Positions 53,230 to 62,287 of a DNA stretch of 64,000 nucleotides are shown piece after piece (within the stretch, counting starts at the first letter, position 1; the number at the start of each line of letters is the position of its first letter). The notes below the pieces were generated by a model. It did not search any database and was not told the origin of the DNA. It saw only the letters and a list, made by a program, of their open reading frames with translations. A program made the position numbers and the translations under genes. Location: NCBI RefSeq assembly GCF_002005225.1, contig NZ_CP019724.1, forward strand, positions 5,349,501 to 5,413,500, given 5' to 3'. Origin of the DNA: Streptomyces pactum (GTDB taxonomy: Bacteria > Actinomycetota > Actinomycetes > Streptomycetales > Streptomycetaceae).

Positions 53230-54456
53230 TCAGCCGGCGTGCAGCAGGACCGGCAGCCGCTGGTGGCCGTTGCTGATCAGGGAGGGCACGGGCGGCAGCT
53301 CCTCCGCCGGATCGGCGAGGCGGATGTCCGGGAAACGGCCGAACAGGCTCTCCAGCGCGAGCGTCACCTCCATGCGGGCCAGCGGCGCGCCGAGGCAGAA
53401 GTGGACGCCGTGGCCGAACGCGAGGTGCTCCTTGACCGTGCGTGTCGCGTCGAAGGTGTCGGCGTCCTCGTGCCAGTCCGGGTGGCGGTTGGCGGCGGCG
53501 TACGAGGCGAGGATGGCCTCCCCGCGGGCGATGGTCCGCCCGTCCGGCAGCGGGATGTCGGTGACCGCGAACCGGAGCGGCAGGTGCTTGACCGCCGGTT
53601 CGTGGCGCAGCGTCTCCTCGACGACGTCCGCCCAGGTGAACGCGCCCTTGCGGACCAGTTCGAGCTGGTCGGGACGGGTCAGCAGGGTGTGCGTGGCCTG
53701 GTCGATGACGTTGACGGTGGTCTCGTAACCGGCGCTGATCATCAGCAGCAGGGTGTCGCGCAGCTCCTCCGGGGAGAGGCGGTCGCCGTCCCCCTCGTCG
53801 TCCCGCGCGGCGATGAGCAGCGACGTCATGTCGTCGCCCGGGGTGGCGCGCTTGGTGGCGATGAGCTGGTCCAGGACCTCGTACAGGCGGGCCGTGTTGG
53901 CCTGCGCCTCGGCCTGGCTCAGCGTGGTGTCGAAGACGCCGTCCACGAGGGCCCGGAAGCCCTCCCGCCGGTCCTCGGGCACCCCCATGAGGTGACCGAT
54001 CACCGCGATGGGCAGCGGGTAGGCCAGCTCCTGCCGCAGATCGACCGGCTCGCCGGCGGGGCGGTCGGCGAGCCGGTCGACGAGGCCGGTCACCATCTCC
54101 TCGATAGCGGGCCGCATCGCGGCGATGCGACGGGCGCTGAAGGCGGGCGCCACCAGCCGGCGCAGCTTGCGGTGGCCCGGCCCGTACGCGGTGAACATGT
54201 TCTCCACCGCCACCCACAGGGCGAGCGGCCAGGTGCCGACCACCTCGCCGAAGGCGGGCCAGTGCGCCCGGGCGTCTTTGGAGACGTCGGGGCTGGTGAG
54301 CAATTGTTTGAGCAGGGCGGGGTCGCTGACCGACCAGGCCTGGACACCCAGGACGTCCACCCGCGTGGCCGGGCCGCCCTCCCGTAGGGCGCGGTGCTCG
54401 GCGTGGTGGTCGGCGCCGGTGGGGTCGAGGACGAGGGCGGGCTGCTGGGCTGCCAT
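53230..54456 (-). CDS. Cytochrome P450 of the conservon, canonical type
   Basis: A 408-residue P450. The heme-thiolate motif is FGHGVHFCLGAPLA with Cys354; the K-helix ExxR is intact (EETLR, Glu281 and Arg284); the I-helix reads SAGYETT (241-247), with Glu in place of the usual Asp before the Thr pair. ATG 54456 follows AGGAGCC. It is the last gene of the conservon, 11 bases after the other P450. Conservon P450s in S. coelicolor cvn9 (rar) influence aerial growth; electron donors are encoded elsewhere. Confidence 0.9.
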   Translation of the reverse strand: MAAQQPALVLDPTGADHHAEHRALREGGPATRVDVLGVQAWSVSDPALLKQLLTSPDVSKDARAHWPAFGEVVGTWPLALWVAVENMFTAYGPGHRKLRRLVAPAFSARRIAAMRPAIEEMVTGLVDRLADRPAGEPVDLRQELAYPLPIAVIGHLMGVPEDRREGFRALVDGVFDTTLSQAEAQANTARLYEVLDQLIATKRATPGDDMTSLLIAARDDEGDGDRLSPEELRDTLLLMISAGYETTVNVIDQATHTLLTRPDQLELVRKGAFTWADVVEETLRHEPAVKHLPLRFAVTDIPLPDGRTIARGEAILASYAAANRHPDWHEDADTFDATRTVKEHLAFGHGVHFCLGAPLARMEVTLALESLFGRFPDIRLADPAEELPPVPSLISNGHQRLPVLLHAG

Positions 54457-54467
54457 GGCCTGGCTCC

Positions 54468-55700
54468 TTAGTGTGCGGCTCGGTGAACGGCGGGGAAGGT
54501 GACGGGCAGGGATTCCAGGGCGCGGTGGAACGGGCCGGGACGCCAGGTCAGCTCGGTGAGGGGGCGGGCGAGGTCGGTCTCCGGCAGCGCGTCCAGGAGA
54601 TGGGTGACCGCGGTCTCGGCGATGAGGTAGGCGTGCGAGCGGGCGGGGCAGGTGTGCGGGCCGATGCTCCAGGCCAGATGGGCGCGGTTGCCGGCGTGGC
54701 GGCCCTCGGGCACCCCCTCCCTGAGGGCGGGGTCGTTGTTCGCCGCCGCCATCGAGATCACGACCGGCTGGTCGGCCGGGAGCAGCACCCCCTCCACGTC
54801 GATGGGGTACGGGGGATAGGAGATGCAGTAGTTCGCCATCGGCGGGTCGGTGTAGAGGACGGCGTCGAGCGCGTCGCGCACCGTGGACAGCCCGGCGTGC
54901 AGATCCGCGGAGAACTCCTCGTCGGTGAGGATCTTCAGGATCGTGTTGCTGATCAGGTTGGTCAGGGGCTCGATCCCGGCGCCGTAGAGCGTGACGAGCT
55001 GATGGCCCATCTCCTCGTCGCTCAGCTCGGCGGGGTGGAGGGTCAGGCGGGACGTGATGTCGTCGCCGGGGTGGAGCCGGCGCAGGGTCACGAGGTCGGA
55101 CACGGCCTGGGAGAGGATCCGGTTGCCCTGCTCGGCGTTGGTGGTGTCGAAGATCTTCGCCATGCCGTCGGCGATGCGCTGCCCGATCTCGTCGGGGCAG
55201 CCGAGCAGCGCGCTCAGCACGCGGAAGGCGATGGGGAACGAGTACTGGGTGAGCAGGTCCGCCGAGCCCACGGTGCGGAACTCGTCGATGGCGCCGGAGG
55301 CGACCTGCTCGACCAGGGTCCGCAGTCCGTGCTGGTCGACCCCGTCGATGGCCTGGGTGTTCGCGGCCCGGTAGCGGGCGTGCTCGGCACCGCCCGAGCG
55401 CAGCGCGTTGGGCCGCCACTCCATCATCGGCCGCACCGGGCAGGTCGCCGGGATCAGCTTCTCCCACGCGCGGGGGTCGGCCGGGAAGTGCAGCGGGTCG
55501 TTGAGGATGCGGCGGGCCTGGTAGTAGCCGATCACCAGGGTCGCGGGCACCCCGGGCGCCAGCTCGACGGGCACGAGCGGACCGTGGGTGCGCCGCATGC
55601 GCCGGTAGGCGGCGTGCGGGTCGGCGGCGAACTCCGGCGCGTACAGGGCGACACGGCCCGGCGGGCCGGCCGGCGCGGGCTCGGCGGAAGGCAACGTCAT
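54468..55700 (-). CDS. Atypical cytochrome P450 of the conservon lacking ExxR
   Basis: A 410-residue P450-fold protein. The heme-binding segment is WSIGPHTCPARSHA, with Cys351 but Trp for the first Phe and Pro after the Cys. The K-helix region VRDALDAVLYTDPP has no ExxR, and the I-helix motif is YGAGIEPLTN instead of AGxDTT. Loss of ExxR is a known property of the CYP157 family, which accompanies conservons. ATG 55700 overlaps the GTPase stop (ATGA), with GGAG upstream. Whether it is catalytic or a scaffold is open. Confidence 0.88.
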   Translation of the reverse strand: MTLPSAEPAPAGPPGRVALYAPEFAADPHAAYRRMRRTHGPLVPVELAPGVPATLVIGYYQARRILNDPLHFPADPRAWEKLIPATCPVRPMMEWRPNALRSGGAEHARYRAANTQAIDGVDQHGLRTLVEQVASGAIDEFRTVGSADLLTQYSFPIAFRVLSALLGCPDEIGQRIADGMAKIFDTTNAEQGNRILSQAVSDLVTLRRLHPGDDITSRLTLHPAELSDEEMGHQLVTLYGAGIEPLTNLISNTILKILTDEEFSADLHAGLSTVRDALDAVLYTDPPMANYCISYPPYPIDVEGVLLPADQPVVISMAAANNDPALREGVPEGRHAGNRAHLAWSIGPHTCPARSHAYLIAETAVTHLLDALPETDLARPLTELTWRPGPFHRALESLPVTFPAVHRAAH

Positions 55701-56326
55701 CGGCGGGACTCCAGGAGGGCGGCTGAGCGGTGCTCGGAGAGGTACTCCGTGAGCGTGATCAGGGCGTGCAGGGAGGACGCGCGGTCGCGGGCGTCGCAGT
55801 ACGTCAGAGGCGTGGCGGGTTCGAGGGCCAGCGCCTCGCGCAGTTCGGCCTCGGGGTAACCGGGGGCGCCGGGGAAGGTGTTGATGGCGACGGCGTACGG
55901 AATGCCCGCGCCGTCCAGCAGACCGAGGGCGTCGTGGGAGGCGTCGAGGTCGCGGGTGTCGGCCAGGACGAGACAGCCGAGGGCGCCCAGGGCCAGGTCC
56001 TCCCACAGCGGCTGGAAACGGGACTGCCCCGGCAGCCCGAACAGGTACAGCGCGATCCGGCCGCCGGCCATGTGGATGCGGCCGAAGTCCATCGCCACGG
56101 TGGTCGTCGTCTTGTGCGGGGTGCCGCGCAGGTCGTCCACACCGTTGCTGGCCTGCGTGATCGGCTCCTCCATGCGCAGCGGCCGTACTTCCGAGACGCT
56201 GCCGATGAACGTGGTCTTGCCGACGCCGAAGCCCCCCGCGACCACGATCTTGGCCGACCGCGTCACCGTGGCCGGGACGTAGGTGACGGACGGGTCGGAC
56301 CGGTCAGACCATGGAGCGAAGTCCAC
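55697..56326 (-). CDS. cvnD: Conservon small GTPase, CvnD
   Basis: A 209-residue Ras/MglA-like GTPase. The P-loop is GGFGVGKTT (residues 31-39); switch I TTVAMDFGRI and switch II FGLPGQSRF follow. The usual NKxD is replaced by AINTFPGAP, common in CvnD proteins. It is the output of the conservon complex, in which CvnA, B, C and D form a membrane-associated assembly resembling eukaryotic G-protein signalling. GTG 56326 overlaps the CvnC gene by 23 bases. Confidence 0.93.
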   Translation of the reverse strand: MDFAPWSDRSDPSVTYVPATVTRSAKIVVAGGFGVGKTTFIGSVSEVRPLRMEEPITQASNGVDDLRGTPHKTTTTVAMDFGRIHMAGGRIALYLFGLPGQSRFQPLWEDLALGALGCLVLADTRDLDASHDALGLLDGAGIPYAVAINTFPGAPGYPEAELREALALEPATPLTYCDARDRASSLHALITLTEYLSEHRSAALLESRR

Positions 56327-56657
56327 GGAGCACCTCCTGCAGCAGGTCGAAGTCGGGCTGGTCGTCGATGGCGGCGACCGGGCTGGTCAGGTGGCCGGAG
56401 TCCATCAGCGAGGAGACGAGGATGCGCACCGTGGACGGCGGCAGCTCCAGCGCGGCGGCGATGTCGGCGACGGCCAGGCCGCCCTGCGCACCGGCGAACA
56501 GCCGCATCACCCGGCGGGCGTCCGGTGGGAGGGTGTCCGTGGGACCGGTCGCGGCGATGACCACGCTCTCCAGGCGCACGTCGGCACGAGCGCTGACCTG
56601 GCCCCCGGTGCGGACGTAGGGCCTGACCATGTCGGGGTCACGCCGCGGCCCCGTCAT
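56304..56657 (-). CDS. cvnC: Conservon DUF742 protein, CvnC
   Basis: A 117-residue protein with an N-terminal DUF742 motif (MVRPYVRTGG) and a winged-helix-like segment (LPPDARRVMRLFAGAQGGLA, VADIAAALELPPSTVRIL, VSSLMDSGHL). CvnC bridges the roadblock protein and the GTPase in conservon complexes. ATG 56657 overlaps the cvnB stop (ATGA), so translation is coupled; it in turn overlaps cvnD. Confidence 0.92.
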   Translation of the reverse strand: MTGPRRDPDMVRPYVRTGGQVSARADVRLESVVIAATGPTDTLPPDARRVMRLFAGAQGGLAVADIAAALELPPSTVRILVSSLMDSGHLTSPVAAIDDQPDFDLLQEVLRGLRSMV

Positions 56658-57076
56658 GCCGGCGAGCCGCCTTCCGCGACCGGTACGCGCTCCTCGGTGA
56701 CCAGTTCGTGCCCCACCCGGGTGGCGAGCCGCACCATGTGGTGGGAGATCAGCCCGACGTCCGCGTCCGGCCCGGTCGTGCACACCGACAGCATGGTGTT
56801 CTTCGCGGCGGTGGTCGTCAGGCCGATGCAGCCGACCGACTCGATCAGCAGTTGGCGCATCCCCGCACCGCCGGTGAACTCGTCCCAGGCCTTGCCCGCC
56901 GCGCGCAGTGCCGCCGTCAGCGCGGCGAACTTCTCCCCGTCGTCCTGGCCGATCGTCGCGGTGCGGGCCTTCAGCAGCCCGTCACTGCTCATCAGCACGG
57001 CGTACCGGACGCCCTCGACGCTGCCGAGCTCCTGGTCGAGCAGCCAGCCCAGGCTGTTGGTGTGTGTGTCTTGCAC
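56654..57076 (-). CDS. cvnB: Conservon roadblock/LC7 protein, CvnB
   Basis: A 140-residue roadblock/LC7-fold protein: LGWLLDQELGSVEGVRYAVL, SSDGLLKARTATIGQDDGE, then MRQLLIESVGCIGLTTTAAK and LISHHMVRLATRVGHEL. The MglB-like fold regulates the partner GTPase. GTG 57076 has GAAGGA about 8 bases upstream and lies 2 bases past the cvnA stop. The much longer open frame upstream is a shadow of cvnA. Confidence 0.93.
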   Translation of the reverse strand: MQDTHTNSLGWLLDQELGSVEGVRYAVLMSSDGLLKARTATIGQDDGEKFAALTAALRAAGKAWDEFTGGAGMRQLLIESVGCIGLTTTAAKNTMLSVCTTGPDADVGLISHHMVRLATRVGHELVTEERVPVAEGGSPA

Positions 57077-57078
57077 GA

Positions 57079-58719
57079 TCAGTTTCCTTCGTCGTGAGCG
57101 GCGTCGTGAGCGGCGTCGTGGGTGGCGTCGGCGGTGGGCCCGGTCGTCCGTCCGGGGTCGGTGGAGGCTGGTTGGGTTTCCTCCTCCCGGCCGCGGCGGG
57201 TGCCGGCCGCCCAGGCCGCGGCGACGGCGGGACGGCCGGGCCCGGTGACGTCGGGGGCCGCGGGGCGACGCGCGGCGGCGGGCGCGGTGGAGCGTCGGCG
57301 GACGGTCAGCCCGCTGGCGGTGGTGGCCGGGGTGGTGGCCGGGGATGTGGCCGCGGCGGCTGCGGACGCGCCCGCGGTCGCGGCGGCGGATTGCGGAGCG
57401 ACCGGCTCGGGTACGGGGGGCTCCGCGGCGGCAGCCGTCGCGGGAGCGGTCGCGGCAACGGTCGCGGCAACGGTCGCCGGGGCCGACGACACGTGGTCGG
57501 CGGCGGGGGCCGTCGGCGCGGGGGCGCCGTCGGCCGCGAGGCCGGGCGCGGCCACCGGCGCAGCGACGGCCGCGACGGAGGGCGTGGCCGCCGGCCGGGG
57601 CACCGGCTGGGCCGCCGCCGGGTCGACGAGCAGGTTCTTCGGCAGGACGACCATGGCCCGGGTTCCCTGGTAGATGTTCGGCGCGGTCAGCTCGACGCGG
57701 AAGCCGTAGCTCTCCGCCAGCAGGGACGCCACGCGCAGCCCGGTCTGGGGGTGGGCGCCCAGGCGGGTGATGTCGTCGCGCTGCTCGCCGGACATCACGT
57801 CGCTGGCCCACAGCAGCCGTTCGTCGTCCATCCGCAGTCCGGCGTCGTCCACGATCAGGAAGCAGGCGTGGTGCCCCTGTTCCAGCGAGACGTGCACACT
57901 GGCCGCGGGCGGCGAGTAACGCAGCGCGTTGTCCAGCAGTACGGCGAGCGCGTGCACGACCGCCTCCACCGCCCGGCCCGCGACCACGACGGAGCCCATC
58001 TCGGGGTGCTTGATCCGCTCGTACCCCTCGATCCGGCCCATGGCCGCGCGCACGATGTCGGTCAGCGTGGTGGCGGGCCAGCGCCGGGACAGCTTGTCCC
58101 CGGCGAGTACGGAGTACCCCGACGCCGTGAGCAGCATCTGCTGCGCGAGGTGGTCGATCTCCACCAGTGTCGCGTACGCCTCGTCCGAGATGTGCCGCCG
58201 TACGCCCTGGCTGACGGCCCGGCCCAGTCTCGCCGACCGGGCCACGACGTTGTTGGCGAAGCCGCGCACGGCGGCCCGGGCCACGCCGACGGACTCCTGC
58301 CGTACCTGGGCGATCCGCCGCTCCGCCTCCTGCCGTACCTGGTCGGTGGCGTGGGCCGCGGCCCGGTCGGCGGCCGCCCGCTCCTGGACCAGTACGTCCC
58401 CCACCGCCGAGGCGACCGCGCCGGGTACGGCACGCAGCCGCTCCGCGAGCGGGGTCCCCTCGAGCGGCGCCGGTACGAGCAGCCCGCCCTCGGGGCCCTC
58501 ACCGCCGTGCCCGCCCTTCACCGCCGCCGGGATCACGGTGGCCGCGAGGTGCCCCACGCACTGCTCGGCCGCGACGAGTTGCAGGGTGAGCCGGTCGGCG
58601 TGCTCGCGCAGCAGCTCGGACCGGCGCCGGGCCTGGACGTTTTTGCGCCGGAAGTACCACGCGGCCCCGACTCCGGCCACCGCGAGCACGGCGGTGGCGG
58701 TCACTATCAGTTCAGTCAT
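57079..58719 (-). CDS. cvnA: Conservon sensor-kinase-like protein, CvnA
   Basis: A 546-residue membrane protein: one N-terminal helix (residues 5-22), a coiled region of about 130 residues, then a GHKL ATPase-like domain with N-box LLDNALRYSPP, G1-like VDDAGLRMDDERLL and G2-like GLRVASLLAESYGFRVEL. There is no clear phospho-acceptor His box, and G1 lacks the DxGxG pattern, as usual for CvnA. The last 170 residues are an Ala/Pro/Thr-rich tail ending HDAAHDAAHDEGN. ATG 58719 follows TGAGGA. First gene of the six-gene operon. Confidence 0.93.
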   Translation of the reverse strand: MTELIVTATAVLAVAGVGAAWYFRRKNVQARRRSELLREHADRLTLQLVAAEQCVGHLAATVIPAAVKGGHGGEGPEGGLLVPAPLEGTPLAERLRAVPGAVASAVGDVLVQERAAADRAAAHATDQVRQEAERRIAQVRQESVGVARAAVRGFANNVVARSARLGRAVSQGVRRHISDEAYATLVEIDHLAQQMLLTASGYSVLAGDKLSRRWPATTLTDIVRAAMGRIEGYERIKHPEMGSVVVAGRAVEAVVHALAVLLDNALRYSPPAASVHVSLEQGHHACFLIVDDAGLRMDDERLLWASDVMSGEQRDDITRLGAHPQTGLRVASLLAESYGFRVELTAPNIYQGTRAMVVLPKNLLVDPAAAQPVPRPAATPSVAAVAAPVAAPGLAADGAPAPTAPAADHVSSAPATVAATVAATAPATAAAAEPPVPEPVAPQSAAATAGASAAAAATSPATTPATTASGLTVRRRSTAPAAARRPAAPDVTGPGRPAVAAAWAAGTRRGREEETQPASTDPGRTTGPTADATHDAAHDAAHDEGN

Positions 58720-59205
58720 CAGGTCCTCACGGATCGGAAGCCGTCGGTGTGGGGAAGTGGGCCGAGGCACGGAGGGGCCGGGGGCGGCGGTGGGCGTGCG
58801 GGCGGCGATGTGTGCGGCGGCGCGTGCGGCGGCGCGTGCGGACCGCGGCAGGCCGGAACGGCCCGGCGGCGGCGAGGGCGCACGACATGGATCTCCAAGG
58901 AACACGCGAGGGCCGGTACGAGCAGGGGGCCGACGACGCCGCGGACTCGGAACGGAACAGGACCGCGCACCCCGCACCGCTTCGAACTCCCGTATCCAGA
59001 ACCGGCGTTCGACGTACGGGAAGGGACCATACCGTTTGCGCTAACGCCTCGTGTCAGCCTCGTGACTACGAGCCGGAACCATCGGGGGTTTGACGTGAAA
59101 AATGCCCGGATGGCAGCCGAACGCCTATGGCTGGAATAGGTGTTGGTCCCGCGGGTGGCGCGCTGGTAGACGGACGGCCGTCGTCGGCCGGACGCCCGGG
59201 CATCG
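58720..59205. other. Intergenic region upstream of the conservon
   Basis: 486 bases without a supported gene. The cvnA promoter should lie here (minus strand). AT-richer DNA at 59030-59140 contains GTGAAAAATG and a 14-codon frame (59095-59139) with no supporting evidence. A run of GCGGCGCGTGC-type repeats lies around 58805-58845. The 3' end of the convergent-side pentapeptide gene begins at 59206. Confidence 0.45.
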
Positions 59206-59901
59206 TCAGCCGGGAGGGCGGGGCTCGACGCTCCGGCGCGTCACCTGCCACTCGCCCGGCGCGGTCTCCTCCGAGTACGCGCGAATCCTCTCGGCACTCC
59301 ACAATCCCGGCCAGCGTGTGCTGGACGACCAGCGCAGCGACATGAGGATGCCCGTACGGGCGTGCGTCTCGAAGAGCGCCACGATGCGCGACCCCAGATA
59401 GTCCAGGGCGGCGCCGCTCAGGTCCGCGCCCCTCAGGTCCGCGACCCGCAGATGCGTGCTGAACAGGGTCGCGCCACGCAGGCTGGCACCGGAGAGGTCG
59501 GCTCCGGTCAGATCCGCCTGGAACAGTTTCGCCCGCAAGAGGTTCGCGCCCCTCAGGTCCGCACCCACCAGTCTCGCGCCCGAGAGATCGGCGTCCGTCA
59601 AGTCGGCGCCCGCCAACCGCGCGTTCGTGAGGTCCGCGCCCTTCAGGAACGTGCCGGTCAGGGACGCGCCCCGCAAATCCGCGCGCCGGAGCCTCGCTTC
59701 ATACAAGTGGGCGCCGTCCAACTTGGCATCCGACAAGTCCGCCCGGGACAGGTGGGCCCTTCGCATGCGGGCCAGTCGCAGGTTGGCCCCGCGCAACCGC
59801 GCCCAGTGCAGCCAGGCTCCACGCAGGTCCGCGGAGACCAGCTTCCTGCCCGGTCTGATCCACGGCCACAGGGCCAACGGGCCGATCCGCCGACCGAACA
59901 T
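59206..59901 (-). CDS. Pentapeptide-repeat protein
   Basis: A 231-residue protein with about 25 successive A(D/N)LxG-like pentapeptides between residues 22 and 165 (for example SADLRGAWLHWARLRGANLR and KGADLTNARLAGADLTDADL), forming a right-handed quadrilateral beta-helix. The N-terminus has a Trp-rich hydrophobic patch (IGPLALWPWIRPGRK) and the C-terminal 60 residues are unrelated, with several Trp and Arg. Some pentapeptide proteins mimic DNA and protect gyrase (Qnr, MfpA); no evidence links this one to that role. ATG 59901 has GGGGATTGGG upstream. Confidence 0.9.
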   Translation of the reverse strand: MFGRRIGPLALWPWIRPGRKLVSADLRGAWLHWARLRGANLRLARMRRAHLSRADLSDAKLDGAHLYEARLRRADLRGASLTGTFLKGADLTNARLAGADLTDADLSGARLVGADLRGANLLRAKLFQADLTGADLSGASLRGATLFSTHLRVADLRGADLSGAALDYLGSRIVALFETHARTGILMSLRWSSSTRWPGLWSAERIRAYSEETAPGEWQVTRRSVEPRPPG

Positions 59902-60069
59902 CCCAATCCCCCAACCGCCCGAAGAACCTCACGTCACCGTGTATGCCCAGTCCTTCCGGGCCCCACCGGTGCCCGGGGGGCGCGGGCGGGCCCACGGAGG
60001 CACGCCGCGCCCACCGCCAACTCCCCACGCACAGACCCCTTTCCGCCCCCGCTCGGACCACCCCGGCAC

Positions 60070-60090
60070 TAGGTTGGTGACCTGATCACC
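60070..60090 (+). promoter_or_regulatory. -10 TAGGTT and adjacent dyad GGTGA-N5-TCACC upstream of methyltransferase
   Basis: TAGGTT (60070-60075) is followed at once by GGTGA (60076-60080) and TCACC (60086-60090). The start of transcription would fall inside the dyad, a typical place for repressor binding. Confidence 0.4.
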
Positions 60091-60123
60091 TGACCGCCCG
60101 CTCCAACCCGAGGAGACTCCGCC

Positions 60124-60951
60124 GTGTCGGACACCCACTCCCAGATCGAGGCCGCCGCGGAGATACGGGCCCGGATCGACACGACCACACCGCACTCGGC
60201 CCGCTTCTGGAACTACTTCGTCGGCGGCAAGGACAACTACGAGGTCGACCGGGAGATCGGGGACCAGATCAAGGAGATCTTCCCCGGCCTCGTCGACGTG
60301 GCGCTCGGCAGCCGGCTCTTCCTGGGCCGCGCCGTCCGCCACCTGGTCCGGGAGCAGGGCATCCGGCAGTTCCTGGACATCGGCACCGGGCTCCCCACCG
60401 CCGACAACACCCACGAAGTGGCCCAGCGCGAGGCCCCCGACGCCCGCATCGTGTACGTCGACAACGACCCGATCGTGCTGACCCACGCGGGCGCGCTGCT
60501 CACCAGCTCCCCCGAGGGCACCACCGCCTACCTGGACGCCGACCTCTACGCCCCCGAAACCGTCCTGGAGGCCGCCGCCGGGACCCTCGACTTCTCCCGC
60601 CCGATCGCCCTGATCATCCTCAACACCCTCGGCCACGTCGCCGACTACGGCCAGGCCCGCGACCTGGTGCGCCGCCTGACGGCAGGCCTCCCGGCGGGCA
60701 GCCACCTGGTGATCAGCGACAGCACCGCGACGAGCGAGGGCATGATCGCCGCCTCGAACGCCTACAACGCCAGTGGCGCGACGCCGTACCACGTCCGCGG
60801 CGTGGCGGAGATCGCCGGCTTCTTCGAAGGACTCGACCTGGTCGCACCCGGCATCACCCGGGTCCCCTCCTGGCGCCCGGACCCGGACACCCCGGCCGAC
60901 CCGGCCGCCGCCCCCGTCGACGCCTACTGCGGGGTGGGGCGCAAGCCGTGA
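60124..60951 (+). CDS. SAM-dependent methyltransferase, PF04672 (SAV2177-type) family
   Basis: A 275-residue protein of the actinobacterial S-adenosyl methyltransferase family. Landmarks are TTTPHSARFWNYFVGGKDNY at the N-terminus, the SAM-binding QFLDIGTGLPTADNTHEVAQ and VDNDPIVLTHAGALL, then LNTLGHVADYGQARDLV and HVRGVAEIAGFFEGLDLVAP. Streptomyces have many paralogues, with no known substrates. GTG 60124 follows GAGGAG. Promoter and dyad sit at 60070-60090. Confidence 0.92.
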   Translation: MSDTHSQIEAAAEIRARIDTTTPHSARFWNYFVGGKDNYEVDREIGDQIKEIFPGLVDVALGSRLFLGRAVRHLVREQGIRQFLDIGTGLPTADNTHEVAQREAPDARIVYVDNDPIVLTHAGALLTSSPEGTTAYLDADLYAPETVLEAAAGTLDFSRPIALIILNTLGHVADYGQARDLVRRLTAGLPAGSHLVISDSTATSEGMIAASNAYNASGATPYHVRGVAEIAGFFEGLDLVAPGITRVPSWRPDPDTPADPAAAPVDAYCGVGRKP

Positions 60952-61090
60952 GACGGGCCCCTTCCGCCCGCCATCCCGACAGCCGGCGATCAACTCCGCA
61001 CGAGGTCTCCCCGGTGCTCCCCCGGCAGGGGGAAACGGTTCGTTCGACGGGCTGACGCCGGGCCGGGGCCGCGGGCGGAACGCTGAGAGC

Positions 61091-62176
61091 ATGACCGCTG
61101 ACGCACGCACGGCGAACAGACCCCGGCCCACGTGGTGGCGGCAGTGGCCGCTCCGGGCGGGCCGGGTCTCGCTGCTCTGGGCGATCGCGTACGCCGGCTT
61201 CGGCCTGGCCTGCGCGCTGACCGAGACCCGGGTGTTCCCCTCCGGCGACGCCCTGGGCCCCTCGGCCCCGGGCTGGGCGGTGATGTCGGTGGGAACGTCG
61301 GCGGCACTGACCTGCGCGGCGGTCACGCGACACGGGGCGCGGCCGGCGTCCCGAGCCCTGCTGTGGGCGCTGTGCGCACTGTCCGCGCTCGGCGCGTTCG
61401 GCCTGCTGATGGATCTGATCACGCTGACGTTCGGCCAGGGTGTGGACAGTCGGGCCGCCGCCGCCCACCACGTACTGGCGGCGACGGGTGCGCTCCTGCT
61501 CGCGGCGACCGCCCGCGCCGACCGCCGCCCGCCCGTGGTGACGTACGTCCGGCCGCCGGCCACCGCCGCCGCCCGCTCCGTCCAACTCACCGCCTGCGCG
61601 GGCACGGTGGCCTTCGTCCCGTACGTCGTGATGAAGCAGGTCTGGGTCTTCGGCGGCACCTTCGCCGGAACGTCCGGCGCCGAGATGCTCGCGATCTCCG
61701 AGCGCAACGGCGCCTCCGGGATCTGGCTCACCCTGGAATCCCGGGGCCTGGACGCCACCGTCCTGCTGGCCGCGCTCGGCGTCTTCCTCCTGTGGGGCCT
61801 GGTACGTCCCTGGGGGCAGGTCTTCCCCCGCTGGGCCCCGTTCCTGCGCGGCCGCCGCGTCCCACGCCGGCTCCCCCTGACCCCGGCCCTGATCGGCGCG
61901 GCCACCCTCGCCCCGTACGGGGTGTTCGGCCTCGGCTACCTGACTCTGGCCACGACGGGCGTGGTGACGATGCGCCGAGGCGACTTCCCCTCGCCCGCCG
62001 ACGCCCTCCTGGTCGCCTGGATCGGCATGATCGCCTTCGCCGCCTACGGAATCGCGCTGGCGGTGGCCGCGAGGTCGTACTGGTCCCGGACCCGCCCGCT
62101 GCCCGCGGCGGCACCCACGGGGCGGCTCCGGCGCGCGGCCCCGCCGGACGGCCCACTGCCGTACCAGGCACCGTGA
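61091..62176 (+). CDS. Multi-pass membrane protein, unknown function
   Basis: A 361-residue integral membrane protein with about eight helices (for example VSLLWAIAYAGFGLACAL, AVMSVGTSAALTCAAV, LLWALCALSALGAFGLLM and LIGAATLAPYGVFGLGYLTL) and an external loop KQVWVFGGTFAGTSGAEMLA. No catalytic or transport motif is recognised. ATG 61091 has CTGAGAGC just upstream, a weak site. It lies 139 bases after the methyltransferase gene, same strand. The C-terminus is Arg/Pro-rich and cytoplasmic. Confidence 0.75.
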   Translation: MTADARTANRPRPTWWRQWPLRAGRVSLLWAIAYAGFGLACALTETRVFPSGDALGPSAPGWAVMSVGTSAALTCAAVTRHGARPASRALLWALCALSALGAFGLLMDLITLTFGQGVDSRAAAAHHVLAATGALLLAATARADRRPPVVTYVRPPATAAARSVQLTACAGTVAFVPYVVMKQVWVFGGTFAGTSGAEMLAISERNGASGIWLTLESRGLDATVLLAALGVFLLWGLVRPWGQVFPRWAPFLRGRRVPRRLPLTPALIGAATLAPYGVFGLGYLTLATTGVVTMRRGDFPSPADALLVAWIGMIAFAAYGIALAVAARSYWSRTRPLPAAAPTGRLRRAAPPDGPLPYQAP

Positions 62177-62287
62177 CCACCCCTCCCCGCCCGCCGGAAA
62201 CAAGGTGCGTGCGTCAGGGCACACCACCTACCGTCCCAGCCATCGACGACCGGGCCTGATGCGCCCCGCGTCATGGATCTTTCGGGG

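Noticed and set aside
59095..59139. 14-codon frame (MKNARMAAERLWLE) upstream of the conservon
   Set aside because: On the opposite strand to cvnA, no ribosome site or regulatory logic; probably chance.
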